A stretch of DNA of 64,000 nucleotides, from positions 806,001 through 870,000 of the forward strand of contig NZ_CP073100.1 of assembly GCF_018137965.1 (NCBI RefSeq), read 5' to 3'. The notes beneath the pieces were generated by a model. That model was not told the DNA's origin. It was given only the letters and a program-made list of their open reading frames with translations, and ran no database searches. A program made the translations under genes and the position numbers. Of this stretch, positions 44,420-54,126 are shown piece by piece (positions within the stretch are counted from its first letter, which is position 1; each line of letters opens with the position of its first letter). Source of the stretch: Luteolibacter ambystomatis (GTDB lineage Bacteria; Verrucomicrobiota; Verrucomicrobiia; Verrucomicrobiales; Akkermansiaceae).

Positions 44420-45256
44420 CTAGTTGTCTGTCACCGGTTCGTGCCCGGAGAACAACGGGCTCAGGCACCGGTGCTTCAACATCAATGTATCCACGAGATT
44501 GCCTGGCGGGCATTGTTTGACCGCATTCGGGGAGCGTCTCAGCATTTCGCCATAGAGATGGATGGCGATTGAATCCCGGAACATGTCATCCTCCAGACGG
44601 AACTTGCCGTTGAAGCTCCCGAGCCAGCGCGGGTAGGCAAATGGATAGACCAGATGATGGGGTGCCGCCGTTTCGGCCAGTTCATGGTGCTTGATCACCT
44701 CGGTGAACGCGAAAGGGCCGTTCGATGCGAATGGCGCGTTGATTCGCAACCGGGCTTTTTCTTCCTCATCGTTTGAATAGTGTGGGGAAGCGGGCTGCCA
44801 TGCACGCCTCCGCCCGGGCTTTTCGCAGAACTCGACAAGCTGGCGCAAGACCTCATGACCGGGCTCGAACGCCAGCAAACCGACGGAAATGATACCACCC
44901 TCCTGGCGGCAGAACCAAGGCATGGCCTCGGGTTGGAACGGCTTCAGACATGCCACATCGAGATCCGTCCAGACACCACCTTTCCGATAGAGAAGTTCGT
45001 AGCGGAACCAATCCGCGAATGGAGCGAAACTGCCGGTATTGTGCCGGAACAGGGACGAGCGGGGGATGATCGATGAGCCATCGAGCACGGAAGCTCCCTC
45101 CGGCACTCCCTTCACCGGACCGTAGGTGTATAGATCGAATGCATGGCCATGATCCATGAACGAACGGATGGTCAGTTCCCCCAACGCGGGTAGTTCATCG
45201 CCGATCCAAAGGGATGAAATGACTGGCAGGGTTGGAGATGGATGAGGCGTTTGCAT
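44420..45256 (-). CDS. GT32-like glycosyltransferase (DXD)
   Basis: A 278-residue protein with the pattern of the sugar-binding DXD glycosyltransferase family (GT32, alpha-1,4 type): ISSLWIGDELPALGELTIRSF at the start, then APFADWFRYELLYRKGGVWTD followed by LDV (the Asp-x-Asp) and CLKPF, and GPFAFTEVIKHH later. These enzymes add sugars to glycolipids or surface glycans. It sits 51 bases downstream of the three-domain glycosyltransferase gene in the same direction, so the two are probably one operon. Length is usual for the family. Confidence 0.82.
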   Translation of the reverse strand: MQTPHPSPTLPVISSLWIGDELPALGELTIRSFMDHGHAFDLYTYGPVKGVPEGASVLDGSSIIPRSSLFRHNTGSFAPFADWFRYELLYRKGGVWTDLDVACLKPFQPEAMPWFCRQEGGIISVGLLAFEPGHEVLRQLVEFCEKPGRRRAWQPASPHYSNDEEEKARLRINAPFASNGPFAFTEVIKHHELAETAAPHHLVYPFAYPRWLGSFNGKFRLEDDMFRDSIAIHLYGEMLRRSPNAVKQCPPGNLVDTLMLKHRCLSPLFSGHEPVTDN

Positions 45257-45307
45257 TCGGCTGTGAAATGCCTGATGACGGGCTGCTGCGTAAGCGACGC
45301 GGCGTGG

Positions 45308-47860
45308 TCAGCCAGCGGACACGGTCCGGCTGGCGGGCATGGGTGCCATGCAGAATGACAGCGTTTCCGCTTGTTGCTGGGCCATGAACTCATCCCATTC
45401 AGCCCCGGACTCCCGGAGGCCGGGCAGGAGTTTCAACGCGGTGTCACGGCGCCACAATACCGCCGTGCATAGCTTGGCTCCGGTCAGTTTCACCAGATGC
45501 GGGGACCAAGCCAGATTCGGACTCTGGGCTTCGGCCAGGAAGTAGAGGAGCTCCCAGTCAGGTGGCAGTTCTGAAATGGCCCGATCCATCCAATCCGCCG
45601 CATTCTCGGCCCACGTGCAGTCATCCTCGCAAATCAGGGCGGTCTCCGCGCCGCTTTCCAGGAATGCTTCCAAGGCCTTGATGGCTCCGCGCTTGGCCGC
45701 CGTGGCCTGCACCGCGTGATTCGTCCGGGATTGGCCGACCATTCCATACAGCCTCATCATGCTGACCTCCGGCCAGCGCACGGCATCCGGGGCGGGCAAT
45801 TCCTGCTCGATGCACTCGAAGACAATCCCTTGGGATCCCCACTCCTTTTCCAACAGGATGCGTCTCTCGCTCCGCGAGGAAAGAGAGATGACATACACCT
45901 TCTCAGCGAAAGAAGCGATACACTCTCCCAAGCTGGGGGTAACAGCTTGCGGTTCCCGCTGGACCGCGGAGGTTTCCGCGATCCGGAGATCCGGAGCCGG
46001 GGTGCGCCGCAGCACCTCGAATCCTTCGCCACTGTGCAGGGACTCAAAGCCGGATTCCCTCCACTTCTCGGACGCTGATTTTTCTTTGGCAAAGTCCGTT
46101 CGGTTCAGCACGACCAGTCCGCCGGGTTTGACATAGGACTGGAGGCTCAGAGCCCCATCGCGCATTCCTCCTGGATAGTGCGGTCCATCCACCAGAAATA
46201 GATCGATATGATCCAGCGGCATATCACGCAGATCAAACCATGGCAGGGTGCGATCCAAGGGCCGGTGGAAAGTCCGGGCCTTGGGGAAGCCCTTCAAAGC
46301 CGCCTGGGCGCGGGAGAGTCTTACCGCGCTATGGTCCAGAACCATAATCCTCGCTTCGGGATGGTGCTCGCACAACACGCGGCTGCCATAGCCGGGGCCG
46401 ACTTCGAAGATGGTGTCCGGAGCCGGAGCGAAGGAGGCCAGCTCGCTTTGGAGGAAAAGCCGCAGCGGCTCCTCCAGATCGGTCATGAACTTCTCCTCCG
46501 TAAACCGATCGCTGTGCTGGGGGGCGGCTGCGAGGGTTGGCTGACACACGGTTAGATAGAGGTCTTCATCGTAGTCTGTATCAAGCCCGCTGCTGATCGG
46601 TGCGAAATCGAGGACCTGGGGATCGGGGCCACCGGCCGGCCATTCGTGTCGCTTGATCCTTGCTTCCCCTTGGTAGCCCAGCTTTTCCAGCCCTTGTATC
46701 GTCTCCGCCGCCACGGGACCCTGTAGCAAAATATGGCTGGTTCGGTTCTCCGCTTCCGATAGCCATTCATCCGCCCGCACTCCGGGGCCGAAGCGGACCA
46801 AGGTCTCCGCGGCTCCGGCTTTTGCCAGTTCATCGCGCAAGCGGGCCTTGGAGGCTTCCACCACGTTCAGATCGGGAAAGGACAGATCATGCGCGTCGAC
46901 CCGTGGATTCTTCCGCCCGGGCTGTGGAGTGGCATGGACGGTGACTCTCCAGCCTCGTCTCGCCATCGCGTTCATGCCGGTGGAGGTGGAAGGCTGCACC
47001 TGGATCTCGCGCGGCTTCTTCCACAGCCCGAGACGTAACTGCTCCCAGTTTGTCATCTCACCTTCCCACAAGTCGGCCCGCCAGACTTTGTTCCCCCGCT
47101 GCCATGGCTTCGGACCACCGGTCCAGTGAACGATTCCTTCAGGCACCCCGCGGTACCAAGTGATGCCTCCGGCGGTGACCCGCTCTTCACCCGCCGCCGC
47201 CACGATTGCGGCGACTTTCTCCAGATTGTCCCACTGCGGCACCAGGTTCCATTTCTTGGAAACACCCTTGACTCGTCCTTCCGTCGCGGCCGTGAGGGAT
47301 ATTTGCTCGTCCTGCCCGATGTGCTCGTGCGCGTACAACAGCTTTTCCCAGGTCCCTTCTTCCCTCATGGCGGTGAGGTTCATCATCGGACCCATGAAGA
47401 AGTAGGGGTAGTTTTCACAGTGGCTGAGCACCTCCGGGAGCCCGCCACGCCGATGCATCTGCAATCCCAGGGTGTTTCCCTCTCCGAACAATCGGCCCAG
47501 GAGCAGATTGCCCTCGAAGTCCTCTTTGAAATACTCCTCCAGATCGCAAAACACCGACATGTCATGATCCATGATCAGGCAGCGGTCCCATTCCAGATGG
47601 TCGCGGATCACGTACAACCGGTCGAACACCGCCGCCGGCACGTGGGATGGGTACCGGCCGAAGTCCGATTCACCTCCATCAACTCCTGAAATGAACTCCA
47701 CCTTGAGACGATCGATTTCAAATGACTTCGGTTGGAATCCCCGGCAGAAGAATTTCACATGAACATCGGCTTGGGTGCGGCGCAGAATGCTGGCGATCAA
47801 GGTGGCGTTCTTTCCGAAACCGCGGGCATCGGATGATAGGGAAATCCTGCAAGTGGGCAT
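45308..47860 (-). CDS. Three-domain fusion: GT8-like, methyltransferase, GT25-like
   Basis: An 850-residue cytoplasmic protein. Residues 1-260 are GT8-like: PTCRISLSSDARGFGKNATL, with the metal site DHD at 98-100 (CLIMDHDMSVFCDLEEY) and KPWQRG near the end. Residues about 470-620 are a class-I SAM methyltransferase with EVGPGYG (486-492) and a VDGPHYPGG acidic loop. Residues 653-850 are GT25-like: KVYVISLSSRSERRILLEKE and ALICEDDC (EDD at 745-747). The start at 47860 begins the GT8 fold; the frame extends further but is not protein-like. One polypeptide may add two sugars and a methyl group to a surface glycan. Confidence 0.82.
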   Translation of the reverse strand: MPTCRISLSSDARGFGKNATLIASILRRTQADVHVKFFCRGFQPKSFEIDRLKVEFISGVDGGESDFGRYPSHVPAAVFDRLYVIRDHLEWDRCLIMDHDMSVFCDLEEYFKEDFEGNLLLGRLFGEGNTLGLQMHRRGGLPEVLSHCENYPYFFMGPMMNLTAMREEGTWEKLLYAHEHIGQDEQISLTAATEGRVKGVSKKWNLVPQWDNLEKVAAIVAAAGEERVTAGGITWYRGVPEGIVHWTGGPKPWQRGNKVWRADLWEGEMTNWEQLRLGLWKKPREIQVQPSTSTGMNAMARRGWRVTVHATPQPGRKNPRVDAHDLSFPDLNVVEASKARLRDELAKAGAAETLVRFGPGVRADEWLSEAENRTSHILLQGPVAAETIQGLEKLGYQGEARIKRHEWPAGGPDPQVLDFAPISSGLDTDYDEDLYLTVCQPTLAAAPQHSDRFTEEKFMTDLEEPLRLFLQSELASFAPAPDTIFEVGPGYGSRVLCEHHPEARIMVLDHSAVRLSRAQAALKGFPKARTFHRPLDRTLPWFDLRDMPLDHIDLFLVDGPHYPGGMRDGALSLQSYVKPGGLVVLNRTDFAKEKSASEKWRESGFESLHSGEGFEVLRRTPAPDLRIAETSAVQREPQAVTPSLGECIASFAEKVYVISLSSRSERRILLEKEWGSQGIVFECIEQELPAPDAVRWPEVSMMRLYGMVGQSRTNHAVQATAAKRGAIKALEAFLESGAETALICEDDCTWAENAADWMDRAISELPPDWELLYFLAEAQSPNLAWSPHLVKLTGAKLCTAVLWRRDTALKLLPGLRESGAEWDEFMAQQQAETLSFCMAPMPASRTVSAG

Positions 47861-48244
47861 GAGGCTCTGGATGTTGGAAAATGAGGAAAGTGGAATGAAT
47901 CGGGATGGGCAGGGACGGGCGTAAGGGCAACTCCGCATGAGTTGCGGCATACGCCGGAGCATCGTCTCTCAGACTCCACGCTTCGTTGCCGTATGGGGTG
48001 CGGCGGCGCAAGGCGATTCTGTGATGAATGCGATCTTGGGTGTCGCAAATCCGCCGAAGACCGGTTCGTTCCCGGAGAACGGTGCTATCCGGGCTTCAGA
48101 GGCCATGAGGATCAAAATCGGCCATTTGTGATAGAATGAAAAAGACGTGCGGAACGGGGTGAAAAGTCATGATTAAACTAGGAATATTCTTGCCAAGGTA
48201 GCGGGCATTTCGAGGATGGAAGATGTTCTGTATCGCTTGGCCGA
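47861..48244. other. Divergent intergenic region with composite hairpin
   Basis: 384 bases between the divergent GT8/GT25 fusion gene and the RHS gene. No gene is supported here. It holds a composite inverted repeat at 47918-47955 (outer GGCGTA/TACGCC, inner GCAACTC/GAGTTGC) and an AT-richer stretch at 48120-48200 in front of the RHS gene, where promoters are expected but no clear -35/-10 pair was assigned. Confidence 0.6.
47918..47955. promoter_or_regulatory. Composite inverted repeat upstream of glycosyltransferase fusion gene
   Basis: Inner perfect arms GCAACTC (47927-47933) / GAGTTGC (47939-47945) with loop CGCAT, enclosed by outer arms GGCGTA (47918-47923) / TACGCC (47950-47955) with small internal bulges. 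It lies 58 bases upstream of the start at 47860 and could be a leader hairpin or a protein-binding site. Confidence 0.35.
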
Positions 48245-50842
48245 ATGAGAGTCCCATTTTCACTTGTTAGCTTCATCTTGGAAAGACGATCGGAACGAAA
48301 GATTTTCGCATGTTGCCGCCACGTGCTGGCAGCCGCCCTTTTGGTTTTCCCTATTGCTGCGGCCGGCCCTGTTTGGGAAAAACCGGTGCTCTCGCTGGGA
48401 TCTCTGGATGTCGATGGAAGGTTGCGGCAGAAATTCGAGCTCGGTACATTGGCGGGTTCGCCGGAGTTCGCTTTCCCGATCTATCTCGAGCATGGATTCC
48501 GCGCTGAAGATCCCGTCAGCGAGTATAAAGTGCCTCAGCTTGAGACATACGCCGCTCCGGAAGGCCGGGACCAGATTCTCTGGCTGGAGCCCGGTGGCCT
48601 CAGGCATTTGTTCAAGAAGGCCGACGTGCTCAAGGCCGTGCCTGACAAGCAGACGGCCCCGTGGGTCGCGGTGGAGCCTGAGCCCGGCGTCATGGTGTTC
48701 CGTTCCGACGACGGCTGGACCTATCATTACAGTGCCGGAGCGATCCGCTCGCTGAAATCTCCCGCTGGCCGCGAACTCCTCTTCGATACCGATGGCCTTC
48801 AGGTCACCCGTATCTATCAGAAGACAGCGGGCGGAGATCTCACCCTTCTCAAAGCGCGCGAAAGCGAACTCGGCCAGCCTGAGACACTCACCATCGGTCC
48901 GGATGTTCATCACTTCCAATACGATCCGGACACCGAGCATCTCAGGACCTGGACATCTCCCCGTCTCGGAGACAAACCTGTCTCCTTTTCCTACGACAAG
49001 GCTGGCCTCCTTCAGGCGGTTGTCCTTCCCGGAGGACAGAAGCTTGCCTACGCATGGGATACCCGGCAGAATCTCCAGCAGAAGAACAAGGATCTGGAGC
49101 TCCCCCTGGAAGGTCCCGGTGTCTTCCTGGTGCGGGATACCGATTACTCCTTCACCTTCGGACTCACCCGCCAGGGCATCCGTCTCTTCCGGACTGATGC
49201 GGCGGGGCATACCGAGGGCATGGTTTTCAATCCTCTGACCCAGCAACTCACCCGCCGCAGCCGTGACGGAGGTGAGACCACCGAGTTCTACGGACAGAGG
49301 GGCGTGACCAAGAGCCGTCTCGAAAGCGTGCGTGATGCGCGGGGGCGGGAAAGCATGCGTATTACCTATGATGACAAGGCCCGTGTCATCAGCCGCCAGG
49401 CACCCGGCAGCCCGCCTTTGCGCTTCGAATACGATGACCTCGACCGCGTGACGAAAATCTCCCGCCTTGATGAAGTCATCAAAAGCTATGTCTATGAAGG
49501 GGACTCCGAGAAGCCGGTCAGAATCACCGATGCTCTCGGAAACTCCATTCAGATCTCCTACGATGCCGCCGGTCAGATGACCCGCTACAAGGATCTGGAT
49601 GGAGCGGTGTTCGAGTTCATTTACGATGAAGTGGGTCAACTGGTGGAACAGCGCTTCCCGCTGGGCTATAAGAAAACGATCGAGCGGGACAGTTTCGGCC
49701 GTGTGATCCGTGCCCGGGAAATGGATGGCCGTGAAAGCCGCTACGACTACACCGCGGACAACCGCCTGGCGAAAACCAGCAATGACGGCGTGGAGTGGAG
49801 CTACCAATACGACGCCGAGGGGAATTTCACCGGTCTGCTCCGGGACGGCAAGGCATGGCAGAAGATCGAGCGGGAAAAAAACGCCGAGACTGGTGGCGAG
49901 ATAGTCAAAAACATCAATGCCAAAGGGGATGAATCCGTCATCCAGCTGGATTCGAAGGGAAACATGGTCAAGGAAATCGATCCCCTCGGCCAAAAGACCC
50001 AATACAAGCGTGATGCGCTCGGCCAGCTCGCCGGCTGGGAGGACGGCCGCGGCAGCACCGTGGATCTCCAGCGGGATCCTCTCGGGCGGATTTCCGGCGT
50101 AGATACCGGCGGTGGTCCCGGCATCAAGATGACTTACGATCAGACCGGCAGGCTCCGGGAGAGGAAAACCGGGGAGCAGGACATCCGCTACGATTACGAT
50201 AAGGAAGGTCGCTTGGTCAAAATCGACTACGGCAAGGGTCAGACCGTCGACTACACCTATGACCGCTATGGCCGTGTGGACACCGCTCTCACCGGTCAGG
50301 GTGTCAAGACCACCTATACTTGGGATGTTTTGGATCGCAAGGCCAGCGAACGCAACGATATCCCCGGCATTGGCTCCACCCTCCTAAAATGGACCTACAC
50401 CCCGTCCGGCAGGACCAAGACCGTCACCGTTTACAAGAATGGCGATGACGAGGCTCATCGCCTCCAGGAAACCGGCTATCTCTACGATGCCCTCGGCCGC
50501 TATGAGCAAATGACGGTCAACGGAGAGCCGAAGGTCTGGTATGAATACGACAAGGCCAGCCTCAAACTGACTCTCAAGCGTTTTTTCAACGGCTGGACGG
50601 TCCGTTACGAAACCTATCCCGCCGGCTACCCCAAATCCCTCGTCGCCAAGGACGACAAAGGCAAGGTCATCAAGGACGTCGGCTACGTCTGGAACGCGGA
50701 AGGAAAGCTGGAAAAGCGCACGATGGACGGCGTCCTCCAGGAATACCGCTACGATTCCCTCGGCCGTCTCACGGAAGTGATCAAAACCTCTCCTACGGAA
50801 AATACGAAGCCGGATCGCTCCACTTCAAAAGCCGATTCTTGA
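48245..50842 (+). CDS. RHS/YD-repeat shell protein lacking the core/tip
   Basis: An 865-residue exported protein. A signal peptide (about 1-39, ending AAAGP) is followed by an N-terminal domain and then about twenty YD repeats, such as LRFEYDDLDRVTKISRLDEV, RYDYTADNRLAKTSNDG and YRYDSLGRLTEVIK. The GC-rich gene stops directly after the last YD repeat and has no RHS-associated core and no C-terminal toxin. RHS shells form hollow cocoons around a C-terminal cargo in other systems; here the core is in the next gene. Whether it is a natural two-part protein or a broken gene is open. ATG 48245 is chosen for its signal peptide. Confidence 0.88.
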   Translation: MRVPFSLVSFILERRSERKIFACCRHVLAAALLVFPIAAAGPVWEKPVLSLGSLDVDGRLRQKFELGTLAGSPEFAFPIYLEHGFRAEDPVSEYKVPQLETYAAPEGRDQILWLEPGGLRHLFKKADVLKAVPDKQTAPWVAVEPEPGVMVFRSDDGWTYHYSAGAIRSLKSPAGRELLFDTDGLQVTRIYQKTAGGDLTLLKARESELGQPETLTIGPDVHHFQYDPDTEHLRTWTSPRLGDKPVSFSYDKAGLLQAVVLPGGQKLAYAWDTRQNLQQKNKDLELPLEGPGVFLVRDTDYSFTFGLTRQGIRLFRTDAAGHTEGMVFNPLTQQLTRRSRDGGETTEFYGQRGVTKSRLESVRDARGRESMRITYDDKARVISRQAPGSPPLRFEYDDLDRVTKISRLDEVIKSYVYEGDSEKPVRITDALGNSIQISYDAAGQMTRYKDLDGAVFEFIYDEVGQLVEQRFPLGYKKTIERDSFGRVIRAREMDGRESRYDYTADNRLAKTSNDGVEWSYQYDAEGNFTGLLRDGKAWQKIEREKNAETGGEIVKNINAKGDESVIQLDSKGNMVKEIDPLGQKTQYKRDALGQLAGWEDGRGSTVDLQRDPLGRISGVDTGGGPGIKMTYDQTGRLRERKTGEQDIRYDYDKEGRLVKIDYGKGQTVDYTYDRYGRVDTALTGQGVKTTYTWDVLDRKASERNDIPGIGSTLLKWTYTPSGRTKTVTVYKNGDDEAHRLQETGYLYDALGRYEQMTVNGEPKVWYEYDKASLKLTLKRFFNGWTVRYETYPAGYPKSLVAKDDKGKVIKDVGYVWNAEGKLEKRTMDGVLQEYRYDSLGRLTEVIKTSPTENTKPDRSTSKADS

Positions 50843-50872
50843 TTGAGTCTCTTTGCCAAATAGAACCAAAAA

Positions 50873-52234
50873 ATGACAACCAATTCGAAAAACAAAACTA
50901 CCAAGCATGCCATCGTGGCGTGCGTGTTGGGATTGGCCGGGGCTGCGTCCGCCAATACCTCAGAAAAATATGTCTATGATGCTTCGGGTAATATGGTGGA
51001 AAAAACCATCAACGGAGCCGTGACACGGATGTCGTATGACGCTTCCAACCAGCTTATCTCCACGAACAAAGACGGTAGGGAGGAAGCCTATTTTCATGAT
51101 ACTGCTGGTTGTCTACAAAACGTAGTGAACGCCACCGGCGAAAAAATTCGGTTCCAAACCACCGGCTATGCCGGAAAGGTGTTGGAATTGAATTCGTCGG
51201 GGCTCATTTCGAAATTATTTTATAATTCGGAAGGCCAGCTTGTAGGGAAAATTACGGGTGGAGACTCGACCAATTATGCGTGGGATGGATATTCCTTGGC
51301 GATGGATGGAAGCCATGTTTTTACGAATGAAGGACATATCTCTGGAGGCGTCCCTCTCCTTATCGATGGAGGTGAGGTCGTCATTTCCGATTATTTAGGA
51401 AACACTTTGTCGAGCGGCACCACGCAATTTGATGGCAGTGCTTATGGTGACGGCTTCGAGAGTGGACGGTACACTGGCAAAGCCTACATTGCTGAACTAG
51501 ACTCATACGTGTTCAAGCACCGTCTATATTCATCTAGTATTGCAAAGTGGAATATGCCCGATCCATCTGGGTATCCAGATGGTGCAAATAATAATATCTA
51601 TGCATGCGGTGATCCGATTTCACGAATTGACGCAGACGGGCTGATCAGTTTTACAACTCAAACTCCTAGCCCCAGCACATTTACCCAACCGGGAGGAAGC
51701 AAGGTCGATACCGCGATGAACGCCGTAGCTCACGAAAATCGGAACGATACGAAAAATGTCATCGATACGAAGTACAATCCCACAGTACTGCCTGCTAACA
51801 AGCTTCTGATGAAACTATCTACTCTCGATAGAGCAAGTGATACTGTAGTTTTGAAGACCTCCGGTGATAGCGCCTTCAAGGCGGATGGCGGTGCCAGCAA
51901 TGCGGGAGTCAACATAGAAACCGTGGAAACTTTCGGGCTAGCCAACGGTCAGTGGGAATCTATCCAGACGATTTTATCCAATGTCGCAGGACCTACGGCG
52001 AATGCAGTTGCGAATTCTGAATATCTTGATAACAATAACAGCACTACTTGCCCGTTCTATGCAGGAACACCACCGGGTAGCCCTACTGTTAGGGATTTTC
52101 CTCGACGCGATTGGCCAACATCGGGAAAAACTACATGGAAGGCATATATCGTTTATGGTGACTACATGGCATCCACGAAAGAGTTTTATTCGGATAAAAA
52201 CGCGGGCATAAAATATGGTTTTACGTTGGAGTAA
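50873..52234 (+). CDS. RHS-repeat-associated core protein with unknown tail (split RHS tip)
   Basis: A 453-residue exported protein with its own signal peptide (MTTNSKNKTTKHAIVACVLG, then LAGAASAN). It begins with YD repeats (EKYVYDASGNMVEKTINGAV), continues to the RHS core (about 200-257: GRYTGKAYIAELDSYVFKHR, MPDPSGYPDGANNNIYACGD, RIDADGL), then has a ~195-residue tail (258-453) with no recognised domain. The tail could be a toxin or adhesin tip; no immunity gene of the usual small size follows. The gene is visibly more AT-rich than the shell gene, as in other RHS loci with exchanged tips. It starts 30 bases after the shell gene. Confidence 0.82.
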   Translation: MTTNSKNKTTKHAIVACVLGLAGAASANTSEKYVYDASGNMVEKTINGAVTRMSYDASNQLISTNKDGREEAYFHDTAGCLQNVVNATGEKIRFQTTGYAGKVLELNSSGLISKLFYNSEGQLVGKITGGDSTNYAWDGYSLAMDGSHVFTNEGHISGGVPLLIDGGEVVISDYLGNTLSSGTTQFDGSAYGDGFESGRYTGKAYIAELDSYVFKHRLYSSSIAKWNMPDPSGYPDGANNNIYACGDPISRIDADGLISFTTQTPSPSTFTQPGGSKVDTAMNAVAHENRNDTKNVIDTKYNPTVLPANKLLMKLSTLDRASDTVVLKTSGDSAFKADGGASNAGVNIETVETFGLANGQWESIQTILSNVAGPTANAVANSEYLDNNNSTTCPFYAGTPPGSPTVRDFPRRDWPTSGKTTWKAYIVYGDYMASTKEFYSDKNAGIKYGFTLE

Positions 52235-52341
52235 AAAATTAATACTCCCTAGGCGGCGTCATATTATTGAGAATCACCTTGATATTCGAGGTGGTTCTCT
52301 TATGTTTAGTTGCTTGACGTTATGCATTCATCATATCGCGC

Positions 52342-54126
52342 ATGAATCACGGTCGTCTATATGCCATTCTGTTCTTTGTTTCCATTGGTCTTGGAATGGT
52401 ATTCCCCTTGCAAGTGTCGAAGAAGCATGGCTCCATTGATGCTGTTTCGAGTTCGCAAATTCCAAAAAATAAAAGACGGGAAAAGTCGGAAAAATCCTCC
52501 GATTTTGCTTCATCGTCGGACTTGGCAAGATATCTGGGTGATCTTAATAAGATTGATGGTGTCGAAAAAGCTCTGCTCCAATTTTCTCGTTTCAATGCCA
52601 GTTCCTCTCGAGTCGATCGGGCAATGGGAACAGCGCTAATTGCACAAGCCGCCGCACAGGATCCTCAAAAAGTATTCGATTATTTTAAGGGTGATTGGCG
52701 ACGGATTCCACAAGGTGCCAAAGAGACCCTGTTTAATGTTTGGGTAAAGTTGGAACCTGAGCGTGCTATTTCTGAGGTGAGTAGCCAAAGAAATGGCGCG
52801 TTTAAACAGGAAGCAGAAGCCCTGTTGTTCACAGCTTTTTGTGAGAAGGCCCCCTCCAAAGCTTTGGAGATTATGAATAAAAGTGGGGCCAGTATTTCAA
52901 ATATAGCCAATTTCACTAGTTTGGACCCATCGTATCAGATATTTTTCAATATGTCGATAACGGATCGCTCCAAATGCTTGAGTTCCCTAGATTTGATCAG
53001 TGATCCTAAAATGCGAGAAAATGCACTTCAAGGAATGGTGCGTGGTATTGCAAGGACAAATATATTGGACTCCATTAACTTTGCTAGTTCCATTCAAGAT
53101 AAGGACATGCGTAAATCGCTTGTAGGAACCGCTTTCCAAGAGGGTTTGTCCATTGATCCCGAGGCGGCAATTTCTCTGTTGAAAGAATCGGGTTCCTATT
53201 TGAAGGAAAATGAACGGTCCGAGATATTAAAATCTAATATCGGGCCGCTTCTTGCTTACAAAGCTGACGAGAATTTTGATTTGGTGATGAGCTCCGTCGC
53301 TTCTGCTGTGGATCGGCAAAAAGTAGAGGAGGTAATGCTAAACCAATTGTTGGCCAGTGATCCGAGCATGGCCTATTCGAAAATCCTCAAATACCATCCG
53401 GAGGTTCTTTCAGAGAAAGAAGCCATCCAAGGTCTGTCTCCGGAGCTCCAAGCTCTAGCTCTTCAGGCCAAAGGAGCCAGCGACCCCAAATCCTTGGTAG
53501 AATGGGCGCAAAAAAATCAAGGAGTCGTATCTAACAAGATACTCCAGCAAGCTTTGGCAAAAGCGGGAAGGGTGGATCCTCAAAGTATTCTTGAGTTTGC
53601 AACGCAGAATATACCTGGTGCCAGCCAGCAAAACTTCGCGGGCGACGTTCTTTCCCAGTGGTTTCAAGATGATCCCCAAAAAGCTGCTCTATGGACTAAG
53701 GAGCATCTGACTTCGGATTCTTCATTGACTGAAACTCTCGCAGAGCGGACGGTATCTGATTTTATCAGAAAAAGCCCGGAAACTTTTCTGCAATCCTTTT
53801 CCCAAGAGGACTATATAAATGCTAAAAATTTGCAAGATTTCCAAATTGCCACCTTGCAGTGGTCTTTAAAAGATCCAGCAGCGGCAGCGGCGTGGGCTGA
53901 CAATCTGGGAGCAGGCCAACTTCACGATGCCGCTATCGAGCAAATATCTAAAAATTGGGTAGAGCAAGATAGCATGTCAGCTAGCACTTGGATAAAAGCT
54001 CTTCCATACGGTGAAGCTAGACAGGTGGCCATCAGGAATATGGTGAATTACTTGGAAAAAGTCGATCCTGTAGCGGCGGCTGATTGGCAAGGCGAACTGG
54101 ATTCCAAGCCTCAAAAAAATCAATAA
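52342..54126 (+). CDS. Membrane-anchored helical-repeat (DPxxAxxW) protein, large
   Basis: A 594-residue protein with an N-terminal signal-anchor (about 6-24, YAILFFVSIGLGMVF) and a Lys/Ser-rich linker. From about residue 100 to the end there are about eleven helical repeats with a D/S-P-x-x-A-x-x-W core at 107, 272, 340, 381, 412, 444, 511 and 575, spaced about 32 residues apart in the second half (examples WSLKDPAAAAAWADNLGAGQ and LEKVDPVAAADWQGEL). The layout suggests a TPR/HEAT-like solenoid. I recognise no named family. Low-GC composition links it to the RHS tip gene 108 bases upstream. Confidence 0.72.
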   Translation: MNHGRLYAILFFVSIGLGMVFPLQVSKKHGSIDAVSSSQIPKNKRREKSEKSSDFASSSDLARYLGDLNKIDGVEKALLQFSRFNASSSRVDRAMGTALIAQAAAQDPQKVFDYFKGDWRRIPQGAKETLFNVWVKLEPERAISEVSSQRNGAFKQEAEALLFTAFCEKAPSKALEIMNKSGASISNIANFTSLDPSYQIFFNMSITDRSKCLSSLDLISDPKMRENALQGMVRGIARTNILDSINFASSIQDKDMRKSLVGTAFQEGLSIDPEAAISLLKESGSYLKENERSEILKSNIGPLLAYKADENFDLVMSSVASAVDRQKVEEVMLNQLLASDPSMAYSKILKYHPEVLSEKEAIQGLSPELQALALQAKGASDPKSLVEWAQKNQGVVSNKILQQALAKAGRVDPQSILEFATQNIPGASQQNFAGDVLSQWFQDDPQKAALWTKEHLTSDSSLTETLAERTVSDFIRKSPETFLQSFSQEDYINAKNLQDFQIATLQWSLKDPAAAAAWADNLGAGQLHDAAIEQISKNWVEQDSMSASTWIKALPYGEARQVAIRNMVNYLEKVDPVAAADWQGELDSKPQKNQ

